In this document: in pieces, positions 26,152 to 35,639 of the stretch
How positions within the stretch are numbered: the stretch's first letter is position 1
How the letters are laid out: the number at the start of each line of letters is the position of its first letter
Assembly (NCBI RefSeq): GCF_014253075.1
Contig: NZ_JACLZJ010000001.1
Location: forward strand, 682,001 to 746,000
Direction: 5' to 3'
Length of the DNA stretch: 64,000 nt
From: Ochrobactrum sp. CM-21-5
Lineage (GTDB): Bacteria > Pseudomonadota > Alphaproteobacteria > Rhizobiales > Rhizobiaceae
Made by a program: the position numbers and the translations under genes
Notes under the pieces: model-generated
Database searches by the model: none
Seen by the model: the letters and a program-made list of their open reading frames with translations, nothing else
What the model was told of the DNA's origin: nothing

Positions 26152-27246
26152 TCACGCTGGAAGTGTACGCGCGGCCCAGTCTTTTGTGTCACGGTCGCGC
26201 AGATCGGCAATGTTGGCTGCGCCTTCGCGCTTGACGGCGGCGGAAAGCCCGCGCAGGATTTCTCCCGGCAGGCCCGGGCCGCGATAGACGAGGCCGGTGT
26301 AAAGCTGCACCAGATCGGCGCCGGCCTTGATTTTGGTCAGCGCCGTTTCCGCGCTGTCAACGCCGCCCACTCCGATGAGCGGCATGTCGGGGCCGACACG
26401 CGTGCGCATGCGGGCAAGAACGATCGTCGAACGCTCGAAAAGCGGAGCACCGGAAAGTCCGCCGGTTTCATTCCGGTTTTCAGCGCTTTTCAGTCCGGCC
26501 CGCGACAATGTGGTGTTGGAAACGATGATCCCGTCCAGCTTCTGTTCGGTGGCTTCAGCTGCGATATCGTCCAGTTCCTCATCGGTGAGATCCGGCGCGA
26601 TCTTCAGGAAAACGGGACGCTTGAGCGTGCACATGCCGCCTTCCTCGTCGCGCGCTTCTAAAACGCGGACGAGCAGTTCGCGCAGGGAACCCCGCGCCTG
26701 AAGATTACGTAGGCCCGGTGTGTTGGGCGAAGAAATATTGACGGTGAAATAACGCGCCAGTTGATAAAAACGGCGTATGCCTGCCACATAATCGGCAATG
26801 CGGTCTTCGGCATCCTTGTTGGCACCGATATTGACGCCGACAATGCCGCTCTTGCCTGCGCGGTTCGACAGGCGCTTGAAGGCAGCTTCATGGCCTTCAT
26901 TGTTGAAGCCAAGGCGATTGATGACGGCATTGTCATCGACAAGCCGGAAAATGCGCGGGCGCGGATTGCCGCTTTGCGGACGCGGCGTGATGGTGCCGAT
27001 CTCGGTAAAGCCGAAACCGAGCTTCAAAAGCGCATCGGGCACTTCGGCATTCTTGTCGTAGCCTGCGGCCATGCCGAGCGGGTTGGGGAATTGCAATCCT
27101 GCCACCTTGACGCAAAGCGCCGGGTCTTGCGGAACATTGCACGGGACAAGTCCGGTCTTCAGACCTGTAATGGACAGGCCATGTGCCTGCTCCGCATCGA
27201 GAGTAAAAAGGGCGCGCCGCCCGAGAGTTTCAAAAAGCCCGCTCAT
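26152..27246 (-). CDS. pyrD: Dihydroorotate dehydrogenase (quinone)
   Basis: A 364-residue class 2 enzyme, the membrane-associated step of pyrimidine synthesis that passes electrons to quinone. Signatures include FPNPLGMAAGYDKNAE at the FMN site, NRLGFNNEG, the catalytic-serine region NISSPNTPGLRNLQ, and LIGVGGVDSAETAL near the C-terminus. The N-terminal 40 residues form the class 2 membrane-binding extension. The gene overlaps the stop of the DUF952 gene by four bases, so they are translationally coupled. Confidence 0.96.
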   Translation of the reverse strand: MSGLFETLGRRALFTLDAEQAHGLSITGLKTGLVPCNVPQDPALCVKVAGLQFPNPLGMAAGYDKNAEVPDALLKLGFGFTEIGTITPRPQSGNPRPRIFRLVDDNAVINRLGFNNEGHEAAFKRLSNRAGKSGIVGVNIGANKDAEDRIADYVAGIRRFYQLARYFTVNISSPNTPGLRNLQARGSLRELLVRVLEARDEEGGMCTLKRPVFLKIAPDLTDEELDDIAAEATEQKLDGIIVSNTTLSRAGLKSAENRNETGGLSGAPLFERSTIVLARMRTRVGPDMPLIGVGGVDSAETALTKIKAGADLVQLYTGLVYRGPGLPGEILRGLSAAVKREGAANIADLRDRDTKDWAARTLPA

Positions 27247-27596
27247 TTTTCATCCAGCTCCGGGAAAATATGGAGACCATCTGCGTCCAGCGGCAACGGT
27301 TCGACCTTGACAACTGCTGTCAGGGACAATGCACCATAGAGATGCGGAAACAGCGCGCCGCCGCGCGAGACTTCATATTTGAGATTCTCGCCGACAGCCG
27401 CCGCATCAATGCTGACGAGCAGCAAATCCTTCTGGCCAGCAAAGTGCTTGGCAGCTGTTTCACGCACCTGCATCGCGGTCGAGAAATGAATATAGCCATC
27501 GGCAATATCCACCGGTGCACCGGTGAATGTGCCCGCCTTTTCCGCCTGCGTCCAGAGATCGCGCGGGGCGATCTTGTAGATGATAGTCTTGTTCAT
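27243..27596 (-). CDS. DUF952 family protein
   Basis: A 117-residue DUF952 protein. Family blocks are IYKIAPRDLWTQAEKAGTFTGAPVDIADGYIHFSTA near the start and GGALFPHLYGAL in the second half. The fold is related to ADP-ribosyltransferase/glutathione-transferase-like small domains, but the function is unknown. The four-base overlap with pyrD is often conserved in Rhizobiales, which suggests a joint transcript rather than a proven pyrimidine role. Confidence 0.88.
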   Translation of the reverse strand: MNKTIIYKIAPRDLWTQAEKAGTFTGAPVDIADGYIHFSTAMQVRETAAKHFAGQKDLLLVSIDAAAVGENLKYEVSRGGALFPHLYGALSLTAVVKVEPLPLDADGLHIFPELDEK

Positions 27597-27700
27597 GGCT
27601 GCTCTCTAGACTGAAATTCTTCGGAAATCAAAGTGCAGGCTGTTCGATTTTGGTCGTAAACATCCCATATGATGGGGACGAAGCCAAAGGAGACCGCACC

Positions 27701-28180
27701 ATGCTGAGTAGAAAGATATCAATCGCCCGCAGTCTGGCCACCATTTCTCTGCTTGGTACAGCCTTTGTCGCGACCAGTGCCTCTGCGCAGGAGAACGGCC
27801 GCTACCGTCTGGAAGGCACCGAGACAGGCTATGTGCGCCTCGACACCAGATCCGGTTCAATCTCGATCTGCACCGAACAACAGGGCCAGCTCGTGTGCAA
27901 GATGGCGACTGAAGACCGTCAGGCTTACGAGAACGATCTTGCCGATTTGCAGGACCGCGTGAAGAAGCTGGAAGAAAAAGTCGCGTCACTGGAGCAGACG
28001 GGGGAACAGGCCAGACAACAGACGGGCGGGAGCAAGGCTTCCGGTTTGCCGTCCGAGCAGGAATTCGAACAGTCCATGAGCTATATGGAACGCTTCATGC
28101 GCCGTTTCATGGATATCGCCAAGAGTTTCGAGAGCGAGCAGGAAAAGCCCGCTGACGGCGCTGCGCCGGGGCGGACTTGA
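27701..28180 (+). CDS. Exported coiled-coil protein of unknown function
   Basis: A 159-residue protein with a clear signal peptide (hydrophobic core SLATISLLGTAFVATSASA, cleavage near ASA-QE). The mature region starts with a small beta motif (GRYRLEGTETGYVRLDTRSG) containing two cysteines, ISICTEQQGQLVCKM, that could form a disulfide. A coiled coil follows (LADLQDRVKKLEEKVASLEQ), then a low-complexity Glu/Gln tail. It is probably periplasmic. The ATG at 27701 follows AAAGGAGA. It ends at a strong bidirectional terminator shared with pip. Confidence 0.75.
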   Translation: MLSRKISIARSLATISLLGTAFVATSASAQENGRYRLEGTETGYVRLDTRSGSISICTEQQGQLVCKMATEDRQAYENDLADLQDRVKKLEEKVASLEQTGEQARQQTGGSKASGLPSEQEFEQSMSYMERFMRRFMDIAKSFESEQEKPADGAAPGRT

Positions 28181-28190
28181 TGCAGATATG

Positions 28191-28217
28191 AAAAAGGCGC
28201 CGAACCGGCGCCTTTTT
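28191..28217. terminator. Bidirectional intrinsic terminator
   Basis: AAAAAGGCGCC and GGCGCCTTTTT form a perfect 11-bp stem with a five-base loop. It serves the exported coiled-coil gene on the plus strand and pip on the minus strand. Confidence 0.93.
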
Positions 28218-28220
28218 CAT

Positions 28221-29171
28221 TCAGGATGCGAAACGTTTCGTCGCTTCGATGAGAGCATGCACGATACCGGGTTCGGTAACGGCGTGGCCGCTATCCTCGA
28301 TTATCTGGAGATCGGCTTCCGGCCACATCTTCTTCAACTGCCAGGCATTGATGAAGGGCGTGCAGATATCGTAGCGTCCATGCACGATGACGCCTGGAAT
28401 ATGCCGGATGCGATCGACATTGCGCAAAAGCTGGTCGTCGGTTTCAAAGAAGCCGCGGTTCTGGAAATAGTGGCATTCGATCCGCGCGAAGGCGATTGCG
28501 TACTGGTCTTCGCCGAAGGCATCGATGCGTGCCGGATCGGGCAGGAGCGAGATCACGGAGCCTTCCCAGCGCGCCCAGCGGCGGGCGGCTTCGATCTGCA
28601 CCTGCGGATCGCGGTCGGTCAGACGTTTGTAATAGGCGGCAATCATATCGCCGCGCTCGGCTTCAGGAATGTGCTCCTGATAGGCTTCGAAATGATCGGG
28701 GAAGACGATGCTTGCGCCGTTGGAATACATCCAGTCGACTTCAAAGCGGCGCGCCATGAAGATGCCGCGCAGCACCAGTTCGGAAACGCGTTCGGGATGG
28801 GTTTCGGCATAGGCCAGACCCAGCGTGGACCCCCAGGAACCGCCGAAGACCTGCCACTTCTCGATACCGAGATGGGCGCGGATATGCTCCATATCGGCGA
28901 CGAGATCCCAGGTCGTATTTTCGCGCAGCTCAGCATGCGGGGTCGAGCGACCGCAACCGCGCTGATCGAAAAGAATGATGCGATAACGTTCCGGATCATG
29001 CAGGCGGCGCATGGTCGGTGTGATGCCGCCGCCGGGACCGCCATGGATCAGGATGACCGGCTTGCCATCGGGATTGCCGCATTGCTCGACATGAATGCGA
29101 TGCAACGACGAGACTTGCAGCATCTCTTCCTTGAAGGGTTCGAGTTCCGGATAAAACGTATTGCGCGTCAT
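28221..29171 (-). CDS. pip: Prolyl aminopeptidase (proline iminopeptidase)
   Basis: A 316-residue alpha/beta hydrolase of the S33 peptidase family, releasing N-terminal proline from peptides. The oxyanion motif HGGPGGG is near residue 43, the nucleophile elbow is GGSWGSTL, and the catalytic histidine is in DSGHAV close to the C-terminus. The typical DQRGCGRS block is present. It is cytoplasmic, with no signal peptide. It faces away from prlR, and both lie beside a sensor whose input domain resembles a proline transporter; a shared proline theme is tempting but inferred. Confidence 0.94.
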   Translation of the reverse strand: MTRNTFYPELEPFKEEMLQVSSLHRIHVEQCGNPDGKPVILIHGGPGGGITPTMRRLHDPERYRIILFDQRGCGRSTPHAELRENTTWDLVADMEHIRAHLGIEKWQVFGGSWGSTLGLAYAETHPERVSELVLRGIFMARRFEVDWMYSNGASIVFPDHFEAYQEHIPEAERGDMIAAYYKRLTDRDPQVQIEAARRWARWEGSVISLLPDPARIDAFGEDQYAIAFARIECHYFQNRGFFETDDQLLRNVDRIRHIPGVIVHGRYDICTPFINAWQLKKMWPEADLQIIEDSGHAVTEPGIVHALIEATKRFAS

Positions 29172-29387
29172 GAAATGCCTTTTCGTTCCCTTCCGCGTTC
29201 TTGGGGCGGGTCCGCTTCTTTCGTTGATTTTCCAGCCCCGAACCTAACACACAATAAGGCTACATGGCGGCAATGCGAATTGTGAAAAGGGGTTAGCAAC
29301 GTGATTTTTGGTTGCCGTGCGTGAAAATAGCCCTAAAAACTAATTCAGCCGGCACACAAGATGCACCGTACGGGGAGGCTCTTAAAA

Positions 29388-29423
29388 ATGGCGCGCGAGG
29401 AACATGCATTTCATCATCGCTGA
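29388..29423 (+). other. Possible 11-codon upstream ORF overlapping the prlR start
   Basis: A strong ribosome site GGGGAGG (29371-29377) sits about ten bases before an ATG at 29388 that opens MAREEHAFHHR and stops at 29423, overlapping the prlR ATG (29404) in another frame. The prlR ATG has only a close, weak AGGA. This could couple prlR translation to the short frame, or the strong site may simply serve prlR at long range. Confidence 0.4.
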
Positions 29424-30048
29424 CGATCACCCACTGTTTCGGGGCGCTTTGCGCCAGGTCCTTTCGAAACAATCGGATAATGTGGAGATCGTCGAGGCAG
29501 GCGATTTCGACACGGTTAAAAAACTGGCCGCAGAAAGAGACGATATCGATCTTCTTCTTCTGGACCTGACGATGCCGGGCGGCACCGGCCTTTCCGGTCT
29601 GGTTGCGCTGAAGGCGCTGCAGCCGGCACTGCCGATCATTATCGTCTCGGCGACCGACGATGCGCAGACCATCCGCCATGCGGTGGAACTCGGTGCCTCG
29701 GGCTTCATCTCAAAATCCGCCAGCATGGAAACCATTGGTGAGGCGGTCCGCGTCGTGCTCGCCGGTGACATCTGGACGCCCGCCGATATAGATCTGGATC
29801 ATGCGCACGATCCGGAAATTGAGGCGCTGATCGCACGCTTGCGCACATTGACGCCGCAGCAAACCCGCGTATTGACGATGCTGGCCGAAGGTCTGCTCAA
29901 CAAGCAGATCGCTTATGAGCTGGGTGTTTCGGAAGCAACCGTGAAAGCCCATGTCTCGGCTGTGCTGCAAAAGCTCGATGTCGATAGCCGCACACAGGCG
30001 GTGATTCTTCTTTCCCGCATCGGCAGCGACGCCCTCAACGCCGGATAA
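29404..30048 (+). CDS. prlR: LuxR/NarL-type response regulator (PrlR-like)
   Basis: A 214-residue response regulator with an N-terminal receiver domain (acidic pair in FIIADDHPLFRGAL, phospho-acceptor Asp54 in LLLLDLTMPGG, the switch region IIVSATDD) and a C-terminal LuxR-type helix-turn-helix (LTPQQTRVLTMLAEGLLNKQ through VSEATVKAHVSAVLQKL). It converges with the hybrid kinase at 30080, whose input domain is a solute-symporter fold. This arrangement matches Brucella PrlS/PrlR, reported to matter for persistence and ionic-strength response. The symbol rests on that match. Confidence 0.85.
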   Translation: MHFIIADDHPLFRGALRQVLSKQSDNVEIVEAGDFDTVKKLAAERDDIDLLLLDLTMPGGTGLSGLVALKALQPALPIIIVSATDDAQTIRHAVELGASGFISKSASMETIGEAVRVVLAGDIWTPADIDLDHAHDPEIEALIARLRTLTPQQTRVLTMLAEGLLNKQIAYELGVSEATVKAHVSAVLQKLDVDSRTQAVILLSRIGSDALNAG

Positions 30049-30079
30049 GTTTGGCTTGGAGCACCCAGCCGGACATACA

Positions 30080-33000
30080 CTATTGCGCCGCCGTTCTGGA
30101 CGATGCCCGATCATGCCGGACATGATGGAAGTGCGATAGCAGCGAGCGCAAGGCCGCCGGGCGCAGGGGCTTGTGCAGCACCGTGACTTTTTCCTCTTCG
30201 GCGCGATGGCGCACTTCCTTCGAGCGGTCGGCGGTCAGAAGAATAGCTGTTATTTCGGTCCGGAAGTTTTCCCGCGCAAAGCCGATCATATCGAGGCCGT
30301 TTTCGTGATCGAGATGATAGTCGGCAATAATGACGTCGGGTGCTGCGTCGCGACTGGCGCAATAGGTCTTGAGCGCCGCCCCGCCGCGAAGCGTGACGAT
30401 GCGGCAGCCCCATCCCTTGAGCAGTGTTTCCATGCCGGAGAGAATGCTGGCGTCGTTGTCGATGCACAGGACATCGAGACCGGTCAGCTCCAGAGTTTGC
30501 TGGAATCCCCGGCGGCTTCTGACCTCGGCTGGAGGGACCGCCTCTTCGCAAACGGGAATGCGCAGGGTGAAGATCGTGCCCTTGCCCAGTTTCGACGACA
30601 AGGTCAGCGGCAATGACAGCAGGCGCGCAATACGATCGACGATGGAGAGGCCGAGACCAAGCCCTTCGGCTTCCCGCATGCCTTCGTCAAGGCGCGTGAA
30701 CTCGCGGAACACGAGCTTCAGCTTCTGCGGCGCGATGCCGATGCCGGTGTCGAGAACCTGCAATTCGACAGAAGCCCCCCGGCGCCGGACACCGAGCAGC
30801 ATGCCGCCGCTGCGGCTGTATTTGATTGAGTTGGAAACCAGATTCTGGATCAGCCGGCGCAGCATGTTGCGGTCGGTCTTCACCACCACGCTCGACGGTA
30901 CGACGCGCAGCTTCAGGCCCTTCTTGCGGGCCAGCGGTGTGAAGTCGGTGGCGATCTGGTTCAACAGCTTGTCGAGCCGGAACACGGAGAGTTCCGGTTT
31001 CAGAGCGCCGGTATCGAGACGCGAAATATCGAGTACCATGCCCAGAATGGCTTCCACCGCTTCCAGTGATGAATCGATGTTGCGCGCGAATTGGCTTGCT
31101 TCTGAACGGCCCAGCTTTTCGGCAAGCGCTGTGCTGTAAAGCCGGGCGGCGTTGAGCGGCTGCAGAATATCGTGACCGGCGGCGGCGAGAAAACGCGTTT
31201 TGCCGAGATTGGCTTCCTCGGCGGCGGACTGTGCTTTGGCAAGCTTCTGGTTTACATGCGTCAGTTCCGCCGTGCGGTCTGCCACGCGCTGCTCCAGCAT
31301 CTCGGCTGCCTTCTGGCGCATGACGTCGGCTTCGACCGCAGCGGTAATATCGGTATAAGTCGTGACAATACCGCCATCCGGCATCGGGTTGGAGTGGATT
31401 TCCAGCACCTTGGCCGTCGACTTCATGTTTATCCGCCACGGCTGGCGCACGGAGGCAAGCGAACGAATGGTTCCGCTGCGCGCGTTGAAGGCGATGTCGC
31501 CGCGATGGCTCAGATGCTCGACGATCTCCGAAACCGGAATCCCCACCTGCATCACCTCGTCGGGCAGGTTGAACAGTGCACGAAATTGCCGATTCCAGCA
31601 GGTCAGCCGCAAGTCTTTGTCGAAAACGGTAATACCCTGTTCCATCTGGTCCAGCGCGATTTGCAGCAGGTCGCGATTCTGCTGCAAGGCGGCAGAGGCG
31701 TCATCGAGCAACTGGCGTGCATCGCGTCCGGAAGCATCGTTGCGTTGCAGCAGCAGCGATAGCACCAGCCGCGCGGAGGCTGAGCCGACTGCGGTGCCAA
31801 GCAGCTGCTCTGCATACCGGATCAGCGGCGTATCCACGGTCATGCCGGGGTCGAGGTGGCGTTGTTCGCGTCCCTCGAAACGCAGGAATGCGCGCTCGAC
31901 ACGTTCCGCGCCGAGATAGCGCGCCATTGTGGCTTTGAGTTCAGCCACCGTGACGGTCGTGCGGAAGCGCTTGAGCGTCGGTGTGCCGATGAAATAGCGC
32001 GGCAGGAATATGCTTGCCTGTATGCGTTCAAGCGGTGTCGAGGCGCGGGAAAGCGAGCCCAGAATATAGAATAGCGTGTTGGCCGCAAGGCTCCAGACCA
32101 CGCCATTGGTCAGAGGCAATGCATCGGTGCCGAAAAGCGCTTCTGGACGAAGCGCCGTGAAGCCCAGGAAACCCTCGCGCAGGATAACAGCGTTTTCCGG
32201 TGCCATGGTGGGCAGTAGCAGCGTGTAGGCCCAGATCAGAAAACCAGCCGAAAGGCCCAGCATTGCGCCGCGTCCGTTGGCGTTGCGCCAGAACAAACCG
32301 CCGATGAGGGCGGGAACGAATTGCGCGATCGCCGCAAACGAGACGAAGCCGATGGAGGCCAGATGGATATTGTTCGAGGTGAAGCGGTAATAGGCAAAGG
32401 CAAAGGTCAGAATGCCGATGATGGTGAGCCGTCGCGTGTTGAGGATGATCTTGGTGAGATCGCGCTGTTCGGCGGCATGACGTTTTGCCAGGCGTCGGAT
32501 GAACAGCGGCAGCACGAGGTGGTTGGAGATCATGATCGACAGCGCCACGCAGGCGACGATGACCATTGCCGTTGCCGCCGACAAGCCGCCGAGGAAGGCC
32601 ACGAGGGCCAGCCAGTGGGCGCCGGCGGAAAGGGGCAGAGCGAGCACATAAAGATCGCCGCTTACATCGTTACCGAGCGTCATCACGCCAATGAGCGCGA
32701 TGGGAAACACGAAGATGTTGATCAGTATCAGATAGAGTGGAAACAGCCATGAGGCGGTTCGCAATTCCTTCTCGCTGCGGCTTTCCACGACGGTGACGTG
32801 AAACTGGCGCGGCAGCATGATGATGGCGGCGGCGCTCAACGCGGCTTGAACGATCCATGTGCCGATCGAGGTCTGATAGTGGAAGGCTTCCAGCGCTTCG
32901 GTCGATCGCGTGATCTGAACAATCAGCTCGGACGGCGTGCCGAATAGAAAGAAGGTGCAGGCAAAACCGACCGTCAGAAAGGCGCAAAGCTTGATGACCG

Positions 33001-33595
33001 ATTCCAGCGCCACGGCGAGGATCAGGCCGTTCTGGTGTTCTGTCGCATCGGTATGCCGCGTGCCGAACAGAATGGCGAAGACGGCAAGAACGGCGGCGAC
33101 CGCCAGGGAAATATCGCCGAAGAAGAACGTCGATGGATCGACTGATGCGCCGTAGTGATCCATTACCAGGCCGACGCTTCCAGACACGGCTTTCAGCTGC
33201 AGGGCGATATAGGGAATCGAACCGACTGCGGCGATGCAGGTGGCAAGCGACGCCACACCGAAACTCTTGCCGTACCGCGCCGCCAGAAAATCCGCGATGG
33301 ATGTAATGTGCTCTGCTTTGGCGAGACGCACGATATGGCGCAACAACCGGTTGCCGAGCGTGAAGACGAGAATCGGCCCGATATAGATGCCAAGGAATTC
33401 CAGCCCGCGCTGTGCCGAGAGACCGACAGAGCCGAAGAAGGTCCATGATGTGCAATAGACTGCGAGACTGAGGGCGTAGATATAGGGACGCGGTGCACTG
33501 TTCCAGCGCGAGGCGCGCCGGTCGCCGATGCTGGCGACAGCGAAAAGTAGCAGCAGATACAAAAAGGCAACGCCGATGATTCCCCAGCCCTGCAT
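30080..33595 (-). CDS. prlS: Hybrid histidine kinase with sodium:solute symporter input domain (PrlS-like)
   Basis: An 1171-residue membrane sensor. Residues 1 to about 520 form a sodium:solute symporter-like domain with about thirteen membrane helices. A PAS domain (about 635-740) contains ITVFDKDLRLTCWNRQF; a coiled coil follows (QRVADRTAELTHVNQKLAKA). The kinase His is His808 in GHDILQPLNAARL, the ATPase has DTGIGIAPQKL and GLGLGLSIVDR, and a C-terminal receiver carries Asp1092 in IIADYHLDHENG. The ATG at 33595 follows GGGAGAG. It is likely to sense transport substrate or ion flux and signal to the convergent response regulator. Similar fusions are CbrA and PrlS. Confidence 0.9.
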   Translation of the reverse strand: MQGWGIIGVAFLYLLLLFAVASIGDRRASRWNSAPRPYIYALSLAVYCTSWTFFGSVGLSAQRGLEFLGIYIGPILVFTLGNRLLRHIVRLAKAEHITSIADFLAARYGKSFGVASLATCIAAVGSIPYIALQLKAVSGSVGLVMDHYGASVDPSTFFFGDISLAVAAVLAVFAILFGTRHTDATEHQNGLILAVALESVIKLCAFLTVGFACTFFLFGTPSELIVQITRSTEALEAFHYQTSIGTWIVQAALSAAAIIMLPRQFHVTVVESRSEKELRTASWLFPLYLILINIFVFPIALIGVMTLGNDVSGDLYVLALPLSAGAHWLALVAFLGGLSAATAMVIVACVALSIMISNHLVLPLFIRRLAKRHAAEQRDLTKIILNTRRLTIIGILTFAFAYYRFTSNNIHLASIGFVSFAAIAQFVPALIGGLFWRNANGRGAMLGLSAGFLIWAYTLLLPTMAPENAVILREGFLGFTALRPEALFGTDALPLTNGVVWSLAANTLFYILGSLSRASTPLERIQASIFLPRYFIGTPTLKRFRTTVTVAELKATMARYLGAERVERAFLRFEGREQRHLDPGMTVDTPLIRYAEQLLGTAVGSASARLVLSLLLQRNDASGRDARQLLDDASAALQQNRDLLQIALDQMEQGITVFDKDLRLTCWNRQFRALFNLPDEVMQVGIPVSEIVEHLSHRGDIAFNARSGTIRSLASVRQPWRINMKSTAKVLEIHSNPMPDGGIVTTYTDITAAVEADVMRQKAAEMLEQRVADRTAELTHVNQKLAKAQSAAEEANLGKTRFLAAAGHDILQPLNAARLYSTALAEKLGRSEASQFARNIDSSLEAVEAILGMVLDISRLDTGALKPELSVFRLDKLLNQIATDFTPLARKKGLKLRVVPSSVVVKTDRNMLRRLIQNLVSNSIKYSRSGGMLLGVRRRGASVELQVLDTGIGIAPQKLKLVFREFTRLDEGMREAEGLGLGLSIVDRIARLLSLPLTLSSKLGKGTIFTLRIPVCEEAVPPAEVRSRRGFQQTLELTGLDVLCIDNDASILSGMETLLKGWGCRIVTLRGGAALKTYCASRDAAPDVIIADYHLDHENGLDMIGFARENFRTEITAILLTADRSKEVRHRAEEEKVTVLHKPLRPAALRSLLSHFHHVRHDRASSRTAAQ

Positions 33596-33839
33596 AGCCG
33601 GTTTTCTCTCCCTTACGCTCCGCAGCACTTCAGGAGGCAAGCACTTTCAGACGGTTCGCGCAAGATTATTGATGGAAACCAGTTAGTTTTCGCTCCTTCA
33701 TCTTTTCTTTGGACAATTTAGAATACAAACTATTCCAGAGGCCGATTGCAATCATTCGAAGCAAGGCTGATTTGGCTAACGTCAACCGCAGCAATGACGG
33801 CCCGGTTTCGCGGTTCGCGTTCGTGAGGGAGACAGGCTT

Positions 33840-34259
33840 ATGTTGAAAGAATTCAGGGAATTCGCTCTTAAGGGTAATATGGTCGATCTGGCCATTGGTG
33901 TTATCATCGGGGGGGCGTTTGGCGGCCTCGTCAACTCTATCGTCAACGACATCATCATGCCGATCATCGGTCTGATCACCGGTGGTATCGACTTCTCCAA
34001 TATGTTCATCCAGCTTGCAGGCGCTCCGCAGCCCACGCTGACAGCCGCCCGCGACGCCGGTGCGACCATTGCTTACGGTAACTTCATCACCTTGTTGATC
34101 AACTTCCTGATTATTGCATGGGTTCTGTTCCTTGTGGTCAAGGCAATGAACCGCATGAAGAAAAAGGAAGAAGCAAAGCCTGAACCGACGCCGGAAACCC
34201 CGCGCGACGAAGTTCTGCTGACTGAAATCCGTGATCTCCTGGCAAAGCAGAAAGCCTGA
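33840..34259 (+). CDS. mscL: Large-conductance mechanosensitive channel
   Basis: A 139-residue MscL with two membrane helices. The pore helix is [30 protein letters not shown] and the second is [30 protein letters not shown]. It forms a homopentameric inner-membrane valve that opens during osmotic downshock. The charged C-terminal helical bundle is present. The ATG follows GAGGGAGAC. It is followed by a strong terminator at 34284, so it is a single-gene unit. Its place next to an ionic-strength-type sensor is notable. Confidence 0.96.
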   Translation: MLKEFREFALKGNMVDLAIGVIIGGAFGGLVNSIVNDIIMPIIGLITGGIDFSNMFIQLAGAPQPTLTAARDAGATIAYGNFITLLINFLIIAWVLFLVVKAMNRMKKKEEAKPEPTPETPRDEVLLTEIRDLLAKQKA

Positions 34260-34283
34260 TGACCGTTGATATTTGATCGAACG

Positions 34284-34317
34284 AAGCGGAGCCCTTGCGG
34301 CTCCGCTTTGTTTTTTT
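34284..34317 (+). terminator. Intrinsic terminator of mscL
   Basis: AAGCGGAGCC pairs with GGCTCCGCTT across CTTGC, followed by TGTTTTTTT. Confidence 0.92.
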
Positions 34318-34426
34318 GACCTATAAATCTACTTGATCGGATCATCACAAAATGCCGCGTGATTTCGTCTTGCTGGCTTGATAAGCACAATCGACGAACC
34401 AGACAGAAGCATTGCGGGGGGAAACC

Positions 34427-35596
34427 ATGACACTCGTAGCCAGCCTTCGCCGGGAAGCGGCTCAATCACCGGAAAGCGGCATCGTTGCCGTTGCCAATCA
34501 CGGACGCGGACGGGAGGGCCTGATTCCGCTCTGGGTGGGCGAGGGCGATCTGCCCACGCCGGATTTCATCCGCGAGGCGGCGCACAAGGGTATCGCGGAT
34601 GGCGAGACCTTCTATACCTGGCAAGCGGGCATTCCGGAATTGCGTGACGCGCTGGCCCGCTATCACGCGCGCCACTTTCCCCTGCCGCTGAAACCGGAAA
34701 ATTTCTATGTCACCGGTTCCGGTATGCATGCCATCGAAATGGCGCTGAAGGCGACGACGGGTGCCGGGGAAGAAGCGATCTATCTCTCGCCCGCCTGGCC
34801 GAATTTTGTTGGCGCAGCCGGGTTGGCAGGTGCGGTTCCCGTGCCGGTGGAGCTGGAGTTCGGCGCCAATGGCTGGATGCTCGACCCCGAGAAAATTGCC
34901 AGCGCCATCACGCCGCGCACGCGTGCGCTCTTCATCAATACGCCGTCCAACCCGACAGGCTGGACAGCGGACAGAGAGACGCTGCGCTTCATTCTTGATC
35001 TTGCGCGTAAAGATGGACTCTGGATCATCGCCGACGAGATTTACACGCATTTCTACTATGGCGGCGGTCGGGCGCCATCCTTCATGGATATCATGGAGCC
35101 GGACGACCGTATCATTTTCGTCAATTCCTTCTCCAAGAATTGGGCGATGACCGGCTGGCGGGTCGGCTGGATGACGGTGCATCCCTCGCTCGGACCCGTG
35201 ATTGAAAATCTGATCCAGTATTCCAATTCCGGCGTGGCACAGTTCATGCAGCGCGGTGCGATTGCGGCGCTCGATCAGGGTGACCCCTTCATCGCCATGC
35301 AGGTCGAGCGCGCACGCTCCACGCGCGACCGCTTGTGCGCGGCACTGCAATCGACAGGCAAAGTGCGCCTGACGCCGCCACAGGGCGCATTCTATCTTTT
35401 CTTCGGCGTCGACGGTGTGACGGATTCCGTGAAAGCGGCCATCGATATGGTCGATAATGCCAATGTCGGCCTTGCCCCCGGCAGCGCGTTCGGTGGAGAG
35501 GCGTTCTTCCGGCTCTGCTTCTGCCGAGATCCGGCGCACGTGGATGAAGCCGCGCAGCGGCTTGTGCGCTGGATCGACAAGCTGACGGCAAAATAA
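34427..35596 (+). CDS. PLP-dependent class I/II aminotransferase
   Basis: A 389-residue fold-type I aminotransferase of the aspartate aminotransferase superfamily. PLP-site motifs are VTGSGMHAIEMALKA, NTPSNPTGWTADRE, IIADEIYTHFYY and the lysine in NSFSKNWAMTGWRVGWM. The C-terminal arginine block is RLCFCRDP. The ATG at 34427 follows GGGGGGA. It is monocistronic, between the mscL terminator and a bidirectional terminator shared with hemA. Substrate specificity is not readable from sequence; aspartate or aromatic/branched substrates are possible. Confidence 0.9.
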   Translation: MTLVASLRREAAQSPESGIVAVANHGRGREGLIPLWVGEGDLPTPDFIREAAHKGIADGETFYTWQAGIPELRDALARYHARHFPLPLKPENFYVTGSGMHAIEMALKATTGAGEEAIYLSPAWPNFVGAAGLAGAVPVPVELEFGANGWMLDPEKIASAITPRTRALFINTPSNPTGWTADRETLRFILDLARKDGLWIIADEIYTHFYYGGGRAPSFMDIMEPDDRIIFVNSFSKNWAMTGWRVGWMTVHPSLGPVIENLIQYSNSGVAQFMQRGAIAALDQGDPFIAMQVERARSTRDRLCAALQSTGKVRLTPPQGAFYLFFGVDGVTDSVKAAIDMVDNANVGLAPGSAFGGEAFFRLCFCRDPAHVDEAAQRLVRWIDKLTAK

Positions 35597-35625
35597 AAAA
35601 GGCCGGTGAAAACCGGCCTTTATTT
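35597..35625. terminator. Bidirectional intrinsic terminator
   Basis: AAGGCCGGT and ACCGGCCTT with a four-base loop, with A-run and T-rich flanks. It separates the converging aminotransferase and hemA genes. Confidence 0.9.
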
Positions 35626-35639
35626 CGTCGTGCTGGGGA

